The notes under the pieces are model-generated. The model saw nothing but the letters and a program-made list of their open reading frames with translations, had not been told where the DNA came from and searched no databases. Source: Shimia sp. SK013 (GTDB lineage: Bacteria; Pseudomonadota; Alphaproteobacteria; Rhodobacterales; Rhodobacteraceae). Taken from it: a stretch of 64,000 nucleotides of DNA. A program made the translations under genes and the position numbers. How positions within the stretch are numbered: position 1 is the first letter of the stretch; each line of letters opens with the position of its first letter. The DNA is taken from contig NZ_LAJH01000012.1 of the NCBI RefSeq assembly GCF_001292625.1, positions 372,001-436,000 of the forward strand, written 5' to 3'. This document shows positions 1 to 8,746 of the stretch, piece by piece.

Positions 1-387
1 TGACCGCATGGCTTGGATGTTTTGGTTCTGATCGTGGCCGTAGGTCACCGGCGCGATGTCAGCCACGATCAGGCGGTTGACCAGATCAGGGCGGGTGAGC
101 GCAAGAACCATAGCTGCCTTGCCGCCCATGGAATGCCCGCACACGTCCATGCGTCCGCCAAAATGCGTGATGACCTCAGCCAGATCAGCCGCCATGTCTT
201 CGTAGGTGTGACTGTCAAACCAAGGGGAGTTGCCATGGTTGCGCTGATCGACAGCAATCACGCGGCGGTTTGGCGACAGCCGTTTGGCAATCGCGCCCCA
301 GTTGCGGCCGGAGCCAAACAGGCCATGCACAATCAGGAGCGGCGGTTCGTTGGTGTCGGCGGGGCCGTGGTCAATTACATTCAGCAT
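1..387 (-). CDS. Alpha/beta fold hydrolase, YbfF-like (3' end cut by window)
   Basis: Probable serine esterase of the YbfF/MhpC alpha/beta-hydrolase group. The reading frame runs from an ATG at 387 off the left edge, so only the N-terminal 129 residues are seen. Visible are the oxyanion strand-loop HGLFGS (about residues 20-25), the VIAVDQRNHG strand before the nucleophile, and the nucleophile elbow GHSMGG (serine near residue 87). The later acid and histidine lie outside the window. The substrate cannot be told. It is divergent from the gene at 462, with a 74-base gap for both promoters. Family confidence is high; the specific substrate is unknown. Confidence 0.85.
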   Translation of the reverse strand, partial: MLNVIDHGPADTNEPPLLIVHGLFGSGRNWGAIAKRLSPNRRVIAVDQRNHGNSPWFDSHTYEDMAADLAEVITHFGGRMDVCGHSMGGKAAMVLALTRPDLVNRLIVADIAPVTYGHDQNQNIQAMRS

Positions 388-461
388 ACGGCAATGAATA
401 GTGCGCAATGGTGTGGGGTTCCAGAGTTGAGTGTGACGCGGCAAGGCCTTAAACAGGCCAG

Positions 462-836
462 ATGATGGATGCAGACACACTTGATCAAGAAGCGCGCGCT
501 GTGCTGGCTTTGGCAAAGACCAAGTTCGGCGTGCGCAGCAAGTCATTGCCCAAAGCGATGAAAAAGATCGGGCGACGGGTTCCGAACTGGCTGCACAAAG
601 AGGCCGCAGTGATCGAGGAGGCCCGCGGGTTGACCGGCCATCCCAAGCTGATGCGTCAAATGGACGGTGCGCGGGTTCAAAAGGCGTTTGATGCCATCGC
701 GGAACATTTGAAAACTGTGGATCCGCGCCAACGCCGTGTTGACCGGATACTGGATGTGCTGGGCTCGCTGAGCTTTAACCTGATTGTGTTGACGGCGCTG
801 GTGATCCTGTTTCTGCGCTGGCAGGGCTATATCTAG
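462..836 (+). CDS. Conserved hypothetical protein with C-terminal membrane anchor
   Basis: A 124-residue protein that I do not recognise by family. Residues 1-100 are basic, helical and soluble-looking (many Lys/Arg/Ala/Glu); residues about 103-120 form one hydrophobic segment followed only by a short tail ending GYI, so it is probably a tail-anchored inner-membrane protein. The start may be the ATG at 462 or the adjacent ATG at 465; no strong Shine-Dalgarno decides. Its stop codon shares the palindrome CTAG (833-836) with the stop of the converging DUF817 gene. Confidence 0.7.
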   Translation: MMDADTLDQEARAVLALAKTKFGVRSKSLPKAMKKIGRRVPNWLHKEAAVIEEARGLTGHPKLMRQMDGARVQKAFDAIAEHLKTVDPRQRRVDRILDVLGSLSFNLIVLTALVILFLRWQGYI

Positions 837-1681
837 GGGCGCGTGTGTTCGCGCATAAGGGCGTCGCGGAAGACCACGGTGACCGTGGTGAAACTGACAT
901 AAAGCAAGAGATACCAGCTGCCCATTTTGGCGAGGCTGACCCAGTCATTGGCGGATTGGCCGTGATAGAGCCAAACCTTGGTGGCGGTGCCAATGTTTTC
1001 GGCGAGCCACAGGAAGATGCTGGAGAGAAATGCTGCGAGTGGCAGTGGCATCCAATACCAGTTTGCGCCGATGCGGAAGTAAATGCGGGTCTTGAGAAAG
1101 AGCAGAACGGTGGCCGCAAACAATGCCAGCCGGATGTCGGGCAGGAAGTGATGCGCGAAGAAGTTGGCATAGATCGCGCAGGCCAGAAGTATGGTCGTCC
1201 AGAACTGCGGATAGGGTGTGAAGCGCATGTCAAACAGCCGGATCGCACGGGCCATGAACGAGCCGACAGACGCGTACATGAACCCTGAATACAGCGGCAC
1301 GTTCCAGAGTTTGATCAGCCCGTCACCGGGATAGGCCCAGCTGCCGGCGTTGACCTTGAAGATCTCCATCGCGGTGCCGGTGAGGTGGAAAAGAAGGATC
1401 ACGCGGGCCTCGCGCCAGCTTTCCATGCGCAGGGTCAGGAACAAAACCTGCAAGGCAATGGCATAGATCAGCAGGGCGTCGTAACGCGCGATGGGCCAGT
1501 CTGATTGCCAGATGCGATTGGTGACGATCATGCCCAAAAGCAACGCGCCACCAAACAGACCCGCCCAGAGCATCTTGAGGCAGAACATCACAAGTTCTGT
1601 CAGCGGTGCAGGCAGGCGCGCGCGCATCCAGTCGCCTAGGGCGCGTTCCAGCAGGCGGGTGTTTGACAGCGTGCGGGTCAT
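833..1681 (-). CDS. DUF817 family integral membrane protein
   Basis: A 282-residue polytopic membrane protein with about eight hydrophobic segments, of the DUF817 family; no biochemical role is established. Family-like signatures are the stretch around FKVNAGSWAYP and LWNVPLYSGFMYASVGS. The start is the ATG at 1681, whose ATGA overlaps the TGA of the upstream glycosylase gene, so the two are probably translationally coupled. An in-frame extension to 1720 exists but lies inside the upstream gene and lacks a ribosome-binding site. Confidence 0.85.
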   Translation of the reverse strand: MTRTLSNTRLLERALGDWMRARLPAPLTELVMFCLKMLWAGLFGGALLLGMIVTNRIWQSDWPIARYDALLIYAIALQVLFLTLRMESWREARVILLFHLTGTAMEIFKVNAGSWAYPGDGLIKLWNVPLYSGFMYASVGSFMARAIRLFDMRFTPYPQFWTTILLACAIYANFFAHHFLPDIRLALFAATVLLFLKTRIYFRIGANWYWMPLPLAAFLSSIFLWLAENIGTATKVWLYHGQSANDWVSLAKMGSWYLLLYVSFTTVTVVFRDALMREHTRP

Positions 1682-2865
1682 TGTACGGGGGCGGGCTCCG
1701 GGGCTTTGTCGCAGGACCACAAGATATCACGCGCGCCAATAAAACGGCCCATGCGTTCCAGTTCAGCGTCCAGTTTTGTCGTGCGAGCTTCGGTCCATTT
1801 CACGCCGTTTTCGGCCCAGAGGCGGGTAACGGAAAGTGTGCCATTTTTGCGGTCGGCTTTTGCTTCCAAGCGTCCCACGAAACGGTCCCCTTCCAGAAGC
1901 GGATAGACGTAGTAACCCCAGATGCGTTTGGCGGCAGGCACAAAGATTTCAATGCGATAGTCCATGCCAAAAAGACGCGACAGCCGGTCGCGATCACGGA
2001 TCACCGGATCAAACGGGTTGAGAATGCGCAAGCGTGATGTCGGTGCGGGCGTGTCTGCGATGCGGTCGGCGATGTCGGGCGGGGCCAGCATCGGCAGCCA
2101 TTGGCGGTTGGCGGTTTGTACCTCGACCTCGATCAGGTTTGAGCTGGCCACCCAATCCTTGACGTCGGCTGTGTCCACGGCCTCCCAAAACCGTTTGATG
2201 TCGCCGGGCGTGGCAAAGCCCAGCCGGGAAACGGCCTCGGTGCAAAGCCAGTCTTGCTGCACGGCTGCTGACATATCAGCGGCGCGGATGTGGTCGGGAA
2301 TGACCCTGTCCGGCAGGTTGTAGAACTTTTTGAAGTTCTGGCGATAGCAGGTGGCCAAGTCACCCGCGTACCACATGTAATCCAGCGCCTGTTTGTGGGG
2401 TGGGCGCGACCACATTTCCTTGGGGCCTTCGATTTTTGTGTCAAAGGCCTCGGTCGAAAGGGCCCCTTCGGCGGCGATGCGGCCTTTGATCTGATCCAGA
2501 TCCACCTTTGACAGCGCGGTTTTGAACCAGCCCTTGGTGTCCATCCTGTTCTTGCGGCGGCTAAACTGCGCGCGCCAGTAGGGATAGGTTTCCATAGGCA
2601 GAACCGAGGCGTCATGGGTGAAATGTTCAAAAACTGTTCGATCTTGCGCCAAGAGTTTGTCCAGCATCGGCTCGCGGTAGTTTTGGTTGCGCGACCAAAG
2701 AATGTGGTGATGTGCGCGGGCCAGTACCTGAATGCTGTCGAGTTGCACGAAGCCGAGCTTTTGAATGGTGGCGAGCGGATCGGCGGGGCCTGTGGGGGCG
2801 GGAGCGAGGCCCTGAAGCGACAGCCAAAGCCGCCGTGCATCGCGATTGGAAATACGTAAACTCAT
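1678..2865 (-). CDS. Winged-helix DNA glycosylase, YcaQ/AlkZ family
   Basis: A 395-residue member of the HTH_42 (formerly DUF1006) family. E. coli YcaQ and Streptomyces AlkZ remove alkylated bases and unhook interstrand crosslinks. The catalytic QxD motif typical of the YcaQ branch is visible as Q41-L42-D43 in FVQLDSIQVLARAH, with the following HHHILWSR region that normally lines the active site. It is the first gene of a two-gene unit with DUF817 (ATGA overlap). The family call is firm; crosslink repair activity is inferred from the motif. Confidence 0.9.
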   Translation of the reverse strand: MSLRISNRDARRLWLSLQGLAPAPTGPADPLATIQKLGFVQLDSIQVLARAHHHILWSRNQNYREPMLDKLLAQDRTVFEHFTHDASVLPMETYPYWRAQFSRRKNRMDTKGWFKTALSKVDLDQIKGRIAAEGALSTEAFDTKIEGPKEMWSRPPHKQALDYMWYAGDLATCYRQNFKKFYNLPDRVIPDHIRAADMSAAVQQDWLCTEAVSRLGFATPGDIKRFWEAVDTADVKDWVASSNLIEVEVQTANRQWLPMLAPPDIADRIADTPAPTSRLRILNPFDPVIRDRDRLSRLFGMDYRIEIFVPAAKRIWGYYVYPLLEGDRFVGRLEAKADRKNGTLSVTRLWAENGVKWTEARTTKLDAELERMGRFIGARDILWSCDKAPEPAPVQ

Positions 2866-3209
2866 TGGCGCACGCTAGGGGATGCGTTTGGACAAAGGAA
2901 GAACATTCTTTGACTTTGGTCGAGATTCCGGCGGTGGGGTTTCGCCTAGGGGTGCGCGCCTGATGCATACGGACAGATCGGCAAAAAACGGGTGACGTCG
3001 GCAAAGAGATGCCGGAATTTTTGGCGACGTTTGTGGCGGGCTTTTCCTCGGCGGTAAGTTTGGTAGGACGGCGTAAACGTGGCGTCCCAGTTTGCAGTTA
3101 TGTGCGGCGCAGATGCCCTGCACAATGACATTAAAAATGACAGAAAGCTGCTGTTTGAGCGGGCGCTTTACGCCGGCTTTTTCGCGTTTTGGCTGGACGG
3201 AGATGAAAG
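2866..3209. other. Intergenic stretch, no gene recognised
   Basis: A 344-base gap upstream of the YcaQ-like gene. Open frames on the minus strand here are low-complexity and show no family signature. It presumably contains the promoter of the minus-strand glycosylase unit near 2870-2930. I see no tRNA, terminator or clear repeat. Confidence 0.5.
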
Positions 3210-3404
3210 ATGAACAGCGCTTTGTACGTTGCCGAAACGGATGAATTCGGCGAGTTGGTTTGCGTTTGGGTGAGGCCCAAGGGCGCCAAAAGCGCGCGGG
3301 TTTTTGACCCGTCCAAGGATTCATATGATTCGCAAAAGGCTGCGAATTTTTCAGGTTCTGCGGCTGTCAGGATTATTGGCTGGTTGAAGGCCCAGTCTGA
3401 ATAG
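3210..3404 (+). CDS. Possible small protein, 64 aa
   Basis: A short frame starting at an ATG preceded by GGAG with suitable spacing (TGGACGGAGATGAAAG). The product is soluble-looking: N-terminal MNSALYVAETDEFGELVCVW, an acidic and basic mid part, and C-terminal WLKAQSE. No family is recognised, and a longer minus-strand frame overlaps it. It is kept because of the ribosome-binding site and plausible composition, but it may be chance. Confidence 0.35.
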   Translation: MNSALYVAETDEFGELVCVWVRPKGAKSARVFDPSKDSYDSQKAANFSGSAAVRIIGWLKAQSE

Positions 3405-3552
3405 AGATTGGACCATTAAGTCGTCCTGTCAGTATGCAAAGAAGGACTATGCCCGCATTCTATGTTGGTCCTAGCAATCCCAGAACTAGACATTGGGCCG
3501 AATGCGGCGAATGTGCAATTTGAGCCCATTTTGACCGATGCTGCGTGGCGTT

Positions 3553-3571
3553 TGAATGGCAGCTTTGTTCG
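3553..3571 (+). repeat. Left copy of a 19-base direct repeat around the LuxR-type gene
   Basis: TGAATGGCAGCTTTGTTCG, matched with two differences at 4935-4953 in the same orientation. The two copies bracket the regulator gene and the small gene beside it. Similar wording (nearby GCAAAGCAGAC, CTGCGT) recurs in other non-coding gaps of this window. Confidence 0.45.
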
Positions 3572-3579
3572 ATCAGGCT

Positions 3580-4563
3580 TCAGGTCGAAAAGCTAATAAT
3601 CAACCGCAAGAGCTCAATCTGACTGTTCACACCAACTTTTTCGTAGACGCGTCTAAGATGCGTACGTGCGGTGTTTTTTGTCACACCCAAAGCCTCGGCG
3701 GCATCGGAGAGTTCCATGCCTTTGGCGATCAATCTGACCATATCTGTTTGCGCCTTTGAAAGCGCGAAAATGGCCTGAGCAACATCGATCTGTTTTGAGA
3801 GGTCACTGCCGGATCCAAACAGAATGTACACACGCGCATCGACAACCTTAACCCAACACAGCATCAAGCCACCGTCGTTGTTTTCACCCAAGACGACCGG
3901 ATACTGGACCTCACCTCCTCCTTCACTTTTTGCGCGATTGTAATTTCCGAACGCCGTTAGATTGTGAGCACGCGAGATGGCGCAATGAAGTTCTGAAGTC
4001 CATGACGGCTTGGAAGCGCGCAGTTTTCCGTTGCTGATGACAAGGCCTCTGAAATTCTTCAGTTCCGCCGTGGCGACATCATTCGCCCAAAGAACGCGTC
4101 CATCTTTAGCGACTTCTAGTGCCGGGTCCTCAGTGTCGCGGAGCGGTTCTGCCCAACAACCATGAAAGAGAATCCTCCATGCTCCATTTCCATACTCCAA
4201 CAGGCGAAAATTGTGCGAATGACTTGGTGTTGCACGTGGATTGGAAGCGCTTGTGACGATCTCTTCGTATGTGGCCCAAGCGACATTGTTACTGATGTGG
4301 ATTTCAAGATTTTTGAGCTGCACGTCTGCTTGCACCGGGTCGGGTTCGGCGTCCATTGCTTCAAACACATTCCGGCGAAACTCATCGAACGAACGCGCGA
4401 TCTGCATCGTTCCGCATTCCATAACGCTTCGAAATCGAGCGTCGTCGATCCAACACTGCAACCAGGCGTCGCGATCGCGTGCGAGATAACTGTCTATGTC
4501 GGTTTCAAGCACCTTCCGGATAGCATCATGTGCTCTGGGTTTCGTGGTCGTGGTCTTAGACAT
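3580..4563 (-). CDS. LuxR-type regulator with N-terminal SnoaL-like domain
   Basis: A 327-residue transcriptional regulator. Residues about 10-135 look like a SnoaL/NTF2-like cone domain (DSYLARDRDAWLQCWIDDAR, then a WATYEEI strand and WRILFHGCW). Residues about 145-250 resemble the PAS-like segment seen in many LuxR regulators (DGRVLWANDVA). The C-terminus is a LuxR helix-turn-helix (LSKAQTDMVRLIAKGM, then LGVTKNTARTHLRRVYEKVGV). An in-frame TTG at 4569 is an alternative start. The SnoaL fold may sense a small hydrophobic ligand; that is inference. The gene is bracketed by a direct repeat at 3553 and 4935. Confidence 0.75.
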   Translation of the reverse strand: MSKTTTTKPRAHDAIRKVLETDIDSYLARDRDAWLQCWIDDARFRSVMECGTMQIARSFDEFRRNVFEAMDAEPDPVQADVQLKNLEIHISNNVAWATYEEIVTSASNPRATPSHSHNFRLLEYGNGAWRILFHGCWAEPLRDTEDPALEVAKDGRVLWANDVATAELKNFRGLVISNGKLRASKPSWTSELHCAISRAHNLTAFGNYNRAKSEGGGEVQYPVVLGENNDGGLMLCWVKVVDARVYILFGSGSDLSKQIDVAQAIFALSKAQTDMVRLIAKGMELSDAAEALGVTKNTARTHLRRVYEKVGVNSQIELLRLIISFST

Positions 4564-4580
4564 GTTCAAGGGCTCGTGTT

Positions 4581-4805
4581 TTACTTAGATGAAGCTATCT
4601 CGGCAAAGGGAAAACGCAAGCCGCGCGCCGAATAGACATTTCGTACCTTGGTGAAGACCCTTCCGACAGTCAGGAAGATTACTTTAAGGCCACTGCGATC
4701 TGATCCTCCAAAAAACTCGAAATACGCGTCCTGTTCTGCCGTAGTGCGCCCCGCGAAGTGACCATGTGTTTTCGCATTGCGTGAGATTGTTACCCAGTTC
4801 GCCAT
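4581..4805 (-). CDS. Small hypothetical protein, 74 aa
   Basis: The frame begins at an ATG with a good GGAG about seven bases upstream (minus-strand CTTGGAGCAAGACA). The protein is soluble, starts MANWVTISRNAKTHGHF and contains DAYFEFFGG. No family is recognised. It lies 17 bases upstream of the LuxR-type gene in the same direction, so it may be its operon partner. Confidence 0.5.
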   Translation of the reverse strand: MANWVTISRNAKTHGHFAGRTTAEQDAYFEFFGGSDRSGLKVIFLTVGRVFTKVRNVYSARGLRFPFAEIASSK

Positions 4806-5030
4806 TGTCTTGCTCCAAGTTTGTGATCCTTGGAATTGATTAGCATTGCTTGAAGTGGAACTTTGTCACCCGCGCAGACGACAGGCGCCTTTCCCAACGT
4901 GAATTTTGCAAAGCAGACGGCGGGTCAGCCGCAGTGAATGGCAGCTTCGTCCGCAAAGCAGACCTAAGGTCAGTCCGCGGCGATTGTCCGGTTTCCTGTT
5001 CCCAGCACCATTTGCGGACATGCCCAAAAG
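4806..5030. other. Non-coding gap with decayed-looking repeat text
   Basis: Contains the right copy of the 19-base direct repeat (4935-4953), followed by GCAAAGCAGACC and further GCAGAC/GTCCG strings. No coding frame with a family signature. Promoter elements for the minus-strand small gene should lie near 4820-4870. Confidence 0.45.
4935..4953 (+). repeat. Right copy of the 19-base direct repeat
   Basis: TGAATGGCAGCTTCGTCCG; 17 of 19 bases equal the copy at 3553-3571. Confidence 0.45.
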
Positions 5031-5067
5031 AAAAGGCCGTCTCCAGATTACCTAGAGACGGCCTTTT
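5031..5067 (-). terminator. Rho-independent terminator of glyA
   Basis: Perfect 13-base inverted repeat (AAAAGGCCGTCTC, 5031-5043, against 5055-5067) with a short loop. It begins 19 bases after the glyA stop, and the minus-strand transcript continues into a T-rich run (CTTTTCTTTT). Confidence 0.85.
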
Positions 5068-5085
5068 GATTTTCGAACGCCGTTT

Positions 5086-6378
5086 TTACAGGTTCGGGTA
5101 CATCGGGTATTTGGCGCAAAGGTCTGCGACCTTGGCTTTGACCGATGCTTCAACCTCGGCGTTGCCTTCTTCGCCATTAGCGGCCAGCCCGTCGACCACT
5201 TCGACAATCATGTCGGCAATCGCGCGGAAGTCAGCCTCGTTAAAACCGCGGGTGGTCCCGGCAGGGGTGCCAAGGCGGATGCCTGAGGTGACCATCGGCT
5301 TTTCCGGATCAAACGGGATGCCGTTTTTGTTGCAAGTGATGAACGCGCGACCCAAGGCTTTCTCGGTGGCGTTGCCTTTGACGTTTTTGGGGCGCAAATC
5401 GACCAGCATCACGTGGGTGTCGGTGCCACCGGTGACGATATCAAGGCCACCCTTCATCAGCTGATCGGCAAGAGCCACAGCGTTGGCGCGGACCTGCTTT
5501 TGATAGGTTTTGAACTCGGGACGCAGCGCTTCGCCAAAGGCGACAGCTTTGCCGGCGATCACGTGCATCAAGGGGCCACCCTGAATACCGGGGAAGATCG
5601 CGGAGTTCACTTTCTTGGCGATGGCCTCATCGTTGGTGAGGATCATGCCGCCGCGCGGACCGCGCAGGGTTTTGTGGGTTGTGGTGGTGGCCACGTCTGC
5701 GTACGGGAACGGCGAGGGGTGCTCGCCTGCGGCAACCAGACCGGCGAAGTGCGCCATGTCGACCATCAGATAGGCGCCCACGCTGTCGGCGATTTCGCGG
5801 AACTTGGCAAAGTCGATCTGACGCGGGATAGCGGAGCCACCAGCGATGATCAGCTTGGGTCTGTGTTCGGTCGCAAGTGCCTGCACCTGATCGTAATCAA
5901 GCAGGCTGTCTTGTTGGCGCACACCGTATTGGATGGCGTTGAACCATTTGCCGGATTGGTTTGGCTTGGCGCCGTGGGTCAGGTGGCCACCGGCGTCCAG
6001 TGACATACCCAGAATGGTGTCGCCGGGCTGCAGAAGGGCAGTGAAAACACCTTGGTTGGCTTGGCTGCCGGAGTTGGGTTGTACGTTGGCGAAGTCGCAC
6101 CCAAACAGTTGCTTGGCGCGGTCGATAGCGAGGTTTTCGGCCACGTCGACATATTGGCACCCACCGTAGTAGCGGCGACCGGGATAGCCCTCGGCGTATT
6201 TGTTGGTCAGCACGGAGCCCTGCGCTTCCATCACCGCCGCGGAGACGATGTTTTCGGAGGCGATCAGCTCGATCTCGTCGCGCTGGCGGCCCAGCTCGTC
6301 GGTCATCGAGGCAAAAAGCTCGGGGTCACGGGAAGACAGGGACTCTGTGAAAAAGCCGGCGTCGCGGGTCGCAGTCAT
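5086..6378 (-). CDS. glyA: Serine hydroxymethyltransferase
   Basis: Pyridoxal-phosphate enzyme interconverting serine and glycine with tetrahydrofolate, supplying one-carbon units in the cytosol. Its 430 residues match the family length. The PLP-binding lysine is K236 in [14 protein letters not shown]; substrate and cofactor motifs SENIVS (41-46), [13 protein letters not shown] (61-73) and VDMAHFAG (206-213) are intact. The start at 6378 has GGAGATGC upstream. The gene is followed by a strong terminator and appears monocistronic. Confidence 0.98.
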   Translation of the reverse strand: MTATRDAGFFTESLSSRDPELFASMTDELGRQRDEIELIASENIVSAAVMEAQGSVLTNKYAEGYPGRRYYGGCQYVDVAENLAIDRAKQLFGCDFANVQPNSGSQANQGVFTALLQPGDTILGMSLDAGGHLTHGAKPNQSGKWFNAIQYGVRQQDSLLDYDQVQALATEHRPKLIIAGGSAIPRQIDFAKFREIADSVGAYLMVDMAHFAGLVAAGEHPSPFPYADVATTTTHKTLRGPRGGMILTNDEAIAKKVNSAIFPGIQGGPLMHVIAGKAVAFGEALRPEFKTYQKQVRANAVALADQLMKGGLDIVTGGTDTHVMLVDLRPKNVKGNATEKALGRAFITCNKNGIPFDPEKPMVTSGIRLGTPAGTTRGFNEADFRAIADMIVEVVDGLAANGEEGNAEVEASVKAKVADLCAKYPMYPNL

Positions 6379-6560
6379 GGATGCATCTCCAGATCAGGTG
6401 TTCACGTTGGCCGCTAGGTAAAGGAAAGATGACAGAGACGGAAGGTCATAAAACGACGCAATGTCTTGTCTGAACGCCGTGAATGGTGCAGGGGATAAAT
6501 ATATGCCGCCATAGGAAACAATGGCGCAGCTCGGAAACGATCTCGGCGGATTTGGTAGAG

Positions 6561-7322
6561 ATGCAAAAAAGAATCGCCTTTTTGGCCAGTCGTGCCCCCG
6601 TGGCACAGACCGCGCGCGCGGCTTTGATCGGCCGCTATGGGGATTGCACGCCGGAGGAAGCCGACGTGATTGTGGCGCTGGGTGGTGACGGATTCATGCT
6701 CGCAACCCTGCATGACACACAGCATTTGGCGGCGCCGGTTTATGGCATGAACCGTGGCACCGTCGGGTTTTTGATGAACAGTTACGGCGAAGGCGATCTG
6801 TTGGAGCGGCTGGACGCGGCGCAAGAAGAGGTGCTGAACCCGCTGTCGATGCGCGCGACTTGCGCGGATGGATCTGTACATGAGGCGCTCGCGATCAACG
6901 AAGTTTCGCTTTTGCGCGCGGGTCCGCAAGCGGCGAAGTTGCGGATCACGGTGGACGGCCGATTGCGTATGGAAGAGCTGGTGTGTGATGGCGCATTGGT
7001 CAGCACGCCTGCGGGATCGACTGCGTATAACTATTCCGCACATGGACCGATCCTGCCCATCGGGTCGGATGTGCTTGCACTGACGGCCATCGCGCCGTTT
7101 CGTCCGCGTCGCTGGCGCGGGGCTTTGCTGCCAAAGGTGGCGCATGTGCAATTTGACGTGGTGGAGCCTGAAAAGCGGCCTGTGATGGCGGATGCTGACA
7201 GTCGGTCGTTTGAAAACGTGACGCGCGTGGAGATCCGCTCGGAACCTTCGGTTGCGCACAGGATCTTGTTTGATCCCGGTCATGGCCTGGAAGAACGACT
7301 GATCCGCGAACAATTTGTGTAA
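6561..7322 (+). CDS. nadK: NAD kinase
   Basis: ATP-dependent phosphorylation of NAD to NADP. A 253-residue protein of the short alphaproteobacterial type. The hallmark GGDG lies at residues 41-44 ([16 protein letters not shown]), followed by [13 protein letters not shown], the substrate-binding AINEVSLLR, and the glycine-rich [23 protein letters not shown] chose the ATG at 6561 because family members begin about 40 residues before GGDG; an upstream in-frame start at 6483 would add 26 unrelated residues. It is divergent from glyA. Confidence 0.95.
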   Translation: MQKRIAFLASRAPVAQTARAALIGRYGDCTPEEADVIVALGGDGFMLATLHDTQHLAAPVYGMNRGTVGFLMNSYGEGDLLERLDAAQEEVLNPLSMRATCADGSVHEALAINEVSLLRAGPQAAKLRITVDGRLRMEELVCDGALVSTPAGSTAYNYSAHGPILPIGSDVLALTAIAPFRPRRWRGALLPKVAHVQFDVVEPEKRPVMADADSRSFENVTRVEIRSEPSVAHRILFDPGHGLEERLIREQFV

Positions 7323-7393
7323 GCCAAATGTGCGCCTAACTGGCGCGCTGGGTGTGTTCTGGCTTTGCCGGAGGCAAATCCCTTCCGGCTGAC

Positions 7394-7412
7394 CTGTTCA
7401 CCTGGTGAACAG
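7394..7412. promoter_or_regulatory. Palindrome matching the one before the IclR gene (candidate operator)
   Basis: CTGTTCACC-T-GGTGAACAG, a perfect 19-base palindrome about 130 bases upstream of the DUF3179 start. Its core GTTCACCTGGTGAAC differs by one base from GTTCATCTGGTGAAC at 9601-9615. Confidence 0.6.
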
Positions 7413-7540
7413 ATCGATAGTGCCGAAATCGGCCATTTGCCAAGATCGGAAGACGAATCGGAATAACAGCGCACGTTATAGCGGTGAATTCCAGAGCCGT
7501 TGATTGCTGAGCTTGCAGCACCCCTTGGAGGCCGTATCAC

Positions 7541-8713
7541 ATGACGACACTTTTCTTTGTCACCTTTCTGCTGCTGATATTGGTCGAACTGATCAAGGGG
7601 CTTAGCGCCAACGGAACGCCGCCGATTTTGCAGAAATTTGCGTGGCAGATGGATCTGGCGCATTTCATGTGGTCCAACATTCGGATGTTCCGCATAGTTT
7701 TGGCCATCGCGCTGGTGGTCTTTGCATCACAAGCCATGGCCGTCGCGCCGGTGGCTGTGGTGTTGGGCACGCTGATTTTGGGCGCGGTTTGGGCGGGCAT
7801 CTATTGGGTCTTCAACCACTTTTGGGTGGGTCAGGTGAAGTTCCTGCCGATTTCGCAAAAAGTATTTCTGGGCGCGGATGAGAACAAGGTCGACCCGCAG
7901 CTGCAAGTGGTCGGCGTGGAGCGCGATGGCGTGCAGAAGGCTTATCCAGTCAACATGCTGTTTTATCACCACCAGATCACAGACGAGATCGCGGGCAAGC
8001 CGATCTGGGTCACTTATTGCGGGCTGTGCCGCTCGGGGCGGGTCTATGACATCGACGTGGACGGAGAGCCGCTTGAGTTTTCGTTGGTTGGCGCAATCAG
8101 TTTTAACGCGGTGTTCTGTGACAGCCGGACCGGCAGTTGGTGGCGGCAGGAAACCGGAGAGGCCGCCAAGGGGCCGTTGGAAGGTCGGCAACTGGAAGAC
8201 GTCGCCTTTGAGCAGATGACATTGGAAAACTGGCTGGCAAAATATCCGGAAAGCAGCGTGTTGCAGTATGATCCGGCCTTTGTGGGCAAATACACCTTTC
8301 TGGCCAAGCTGCTGAACTATGAGGCGAGCTTGCCCGGCTGGCACCGGCAGGAAACTCCGCCCCTTGTGATCGGGGTCGAAACCGGCGGCGCGGTGCGGGG
8401 ATATGACTGGGCCGAGTTGCAAAAAGCGCGGATGGTGATGGATCAGGTTGGCGAGACACCGCTGCTGGTGTTGAGCGATGCGGCGGGCACGTCGGGCTTT
8501 GTCTATGACCGGCGCATTGACGGCGCGGCGTTGGAGTTTGAATGGGCAGAGGACGGGGTTCGCGACCTTGGCACAGGGTCGGGCTGGGATGATTTCGGGC
8601 GCTGTGTTTCTGGTGCGCTACAAGGCAAACAGCTTGTGCAGCTGCAAAGCTATCAACAGTTTCTGCGGGCTTGGATCACCTTTCACCCGCAAACGACATT
8701 TTACGCTTTCTGA
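7541..8713 (+). CDS. DUF3179 domain-containing membrane protein
   Basis: A 390-residue protein with two or three N-terminal hydrophobic segments (about residues 1-22 and 45-92), then a DUF3179 domain. Recognisable pieces are KAYPVNMLFYHHQITDEIAG, the cysteine pair in WVTYCGLCRSG, and SFNAVFCDSRTGSWW. The function of the family is not established; the conserved cysteines and histidines hint at a cofactor or metal. GGAGG lies about ten bases before the ATG. A perfect palindrome upstream matches one near the IclR gene, suggesting shared control with the sulfatase operon. Confidence 0.85.
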   Translation: MTTLFFVTFLLLILVELIKGLSANGTPPILQKFAWQMDLAHFMWSNIRMFRIVLAIALVVFASQAMAVAPVAVVLGTLILGAVWAGIYWVFNHFWVGQVKFLPISQKVFLGADENKVDPQLQVVGVERDGVQKAYPVNMLFYHHQITDEIAGKPIWVTYCGLCRSGRVYDIDVDGEPLEFSLVGAISFNAVFCDSRTGSWWRQETGEAAKGPLEGRQLEDVAFEQMTLENWLAKYPESSVLQYDPAFVGKYTFLAKLLNYEASLPGWHRQETPPLVIGVETGGAVRGYDWAELQKARMVMDQVGETPLLVLSDAAGTSGFVYDRRIDGAALEFEWAEDGVRDLGTGSGWDDFGRCVSGALQGKQLVQLQSYQQFLRAWITFHPQTTFYAF

Positions 8714-8746
8714 GCTGGTGGGAGAGGTCGCGTTGATGTGACGTGA

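Noticed and set aside
13-465. 150-codon plus-strand frame at the left edge
   Set aside because: The minus strand encodes an alpha/beta hydrolase with an intact GHSMGG motif in this place.
2875-3324. 149-codon minus-strand frame upstream of the YcaQ-like gene
   Set aside because: Low-complexity basic translation without motif; a short plus-strand frame with a better ribosome-binding site overlaps it.
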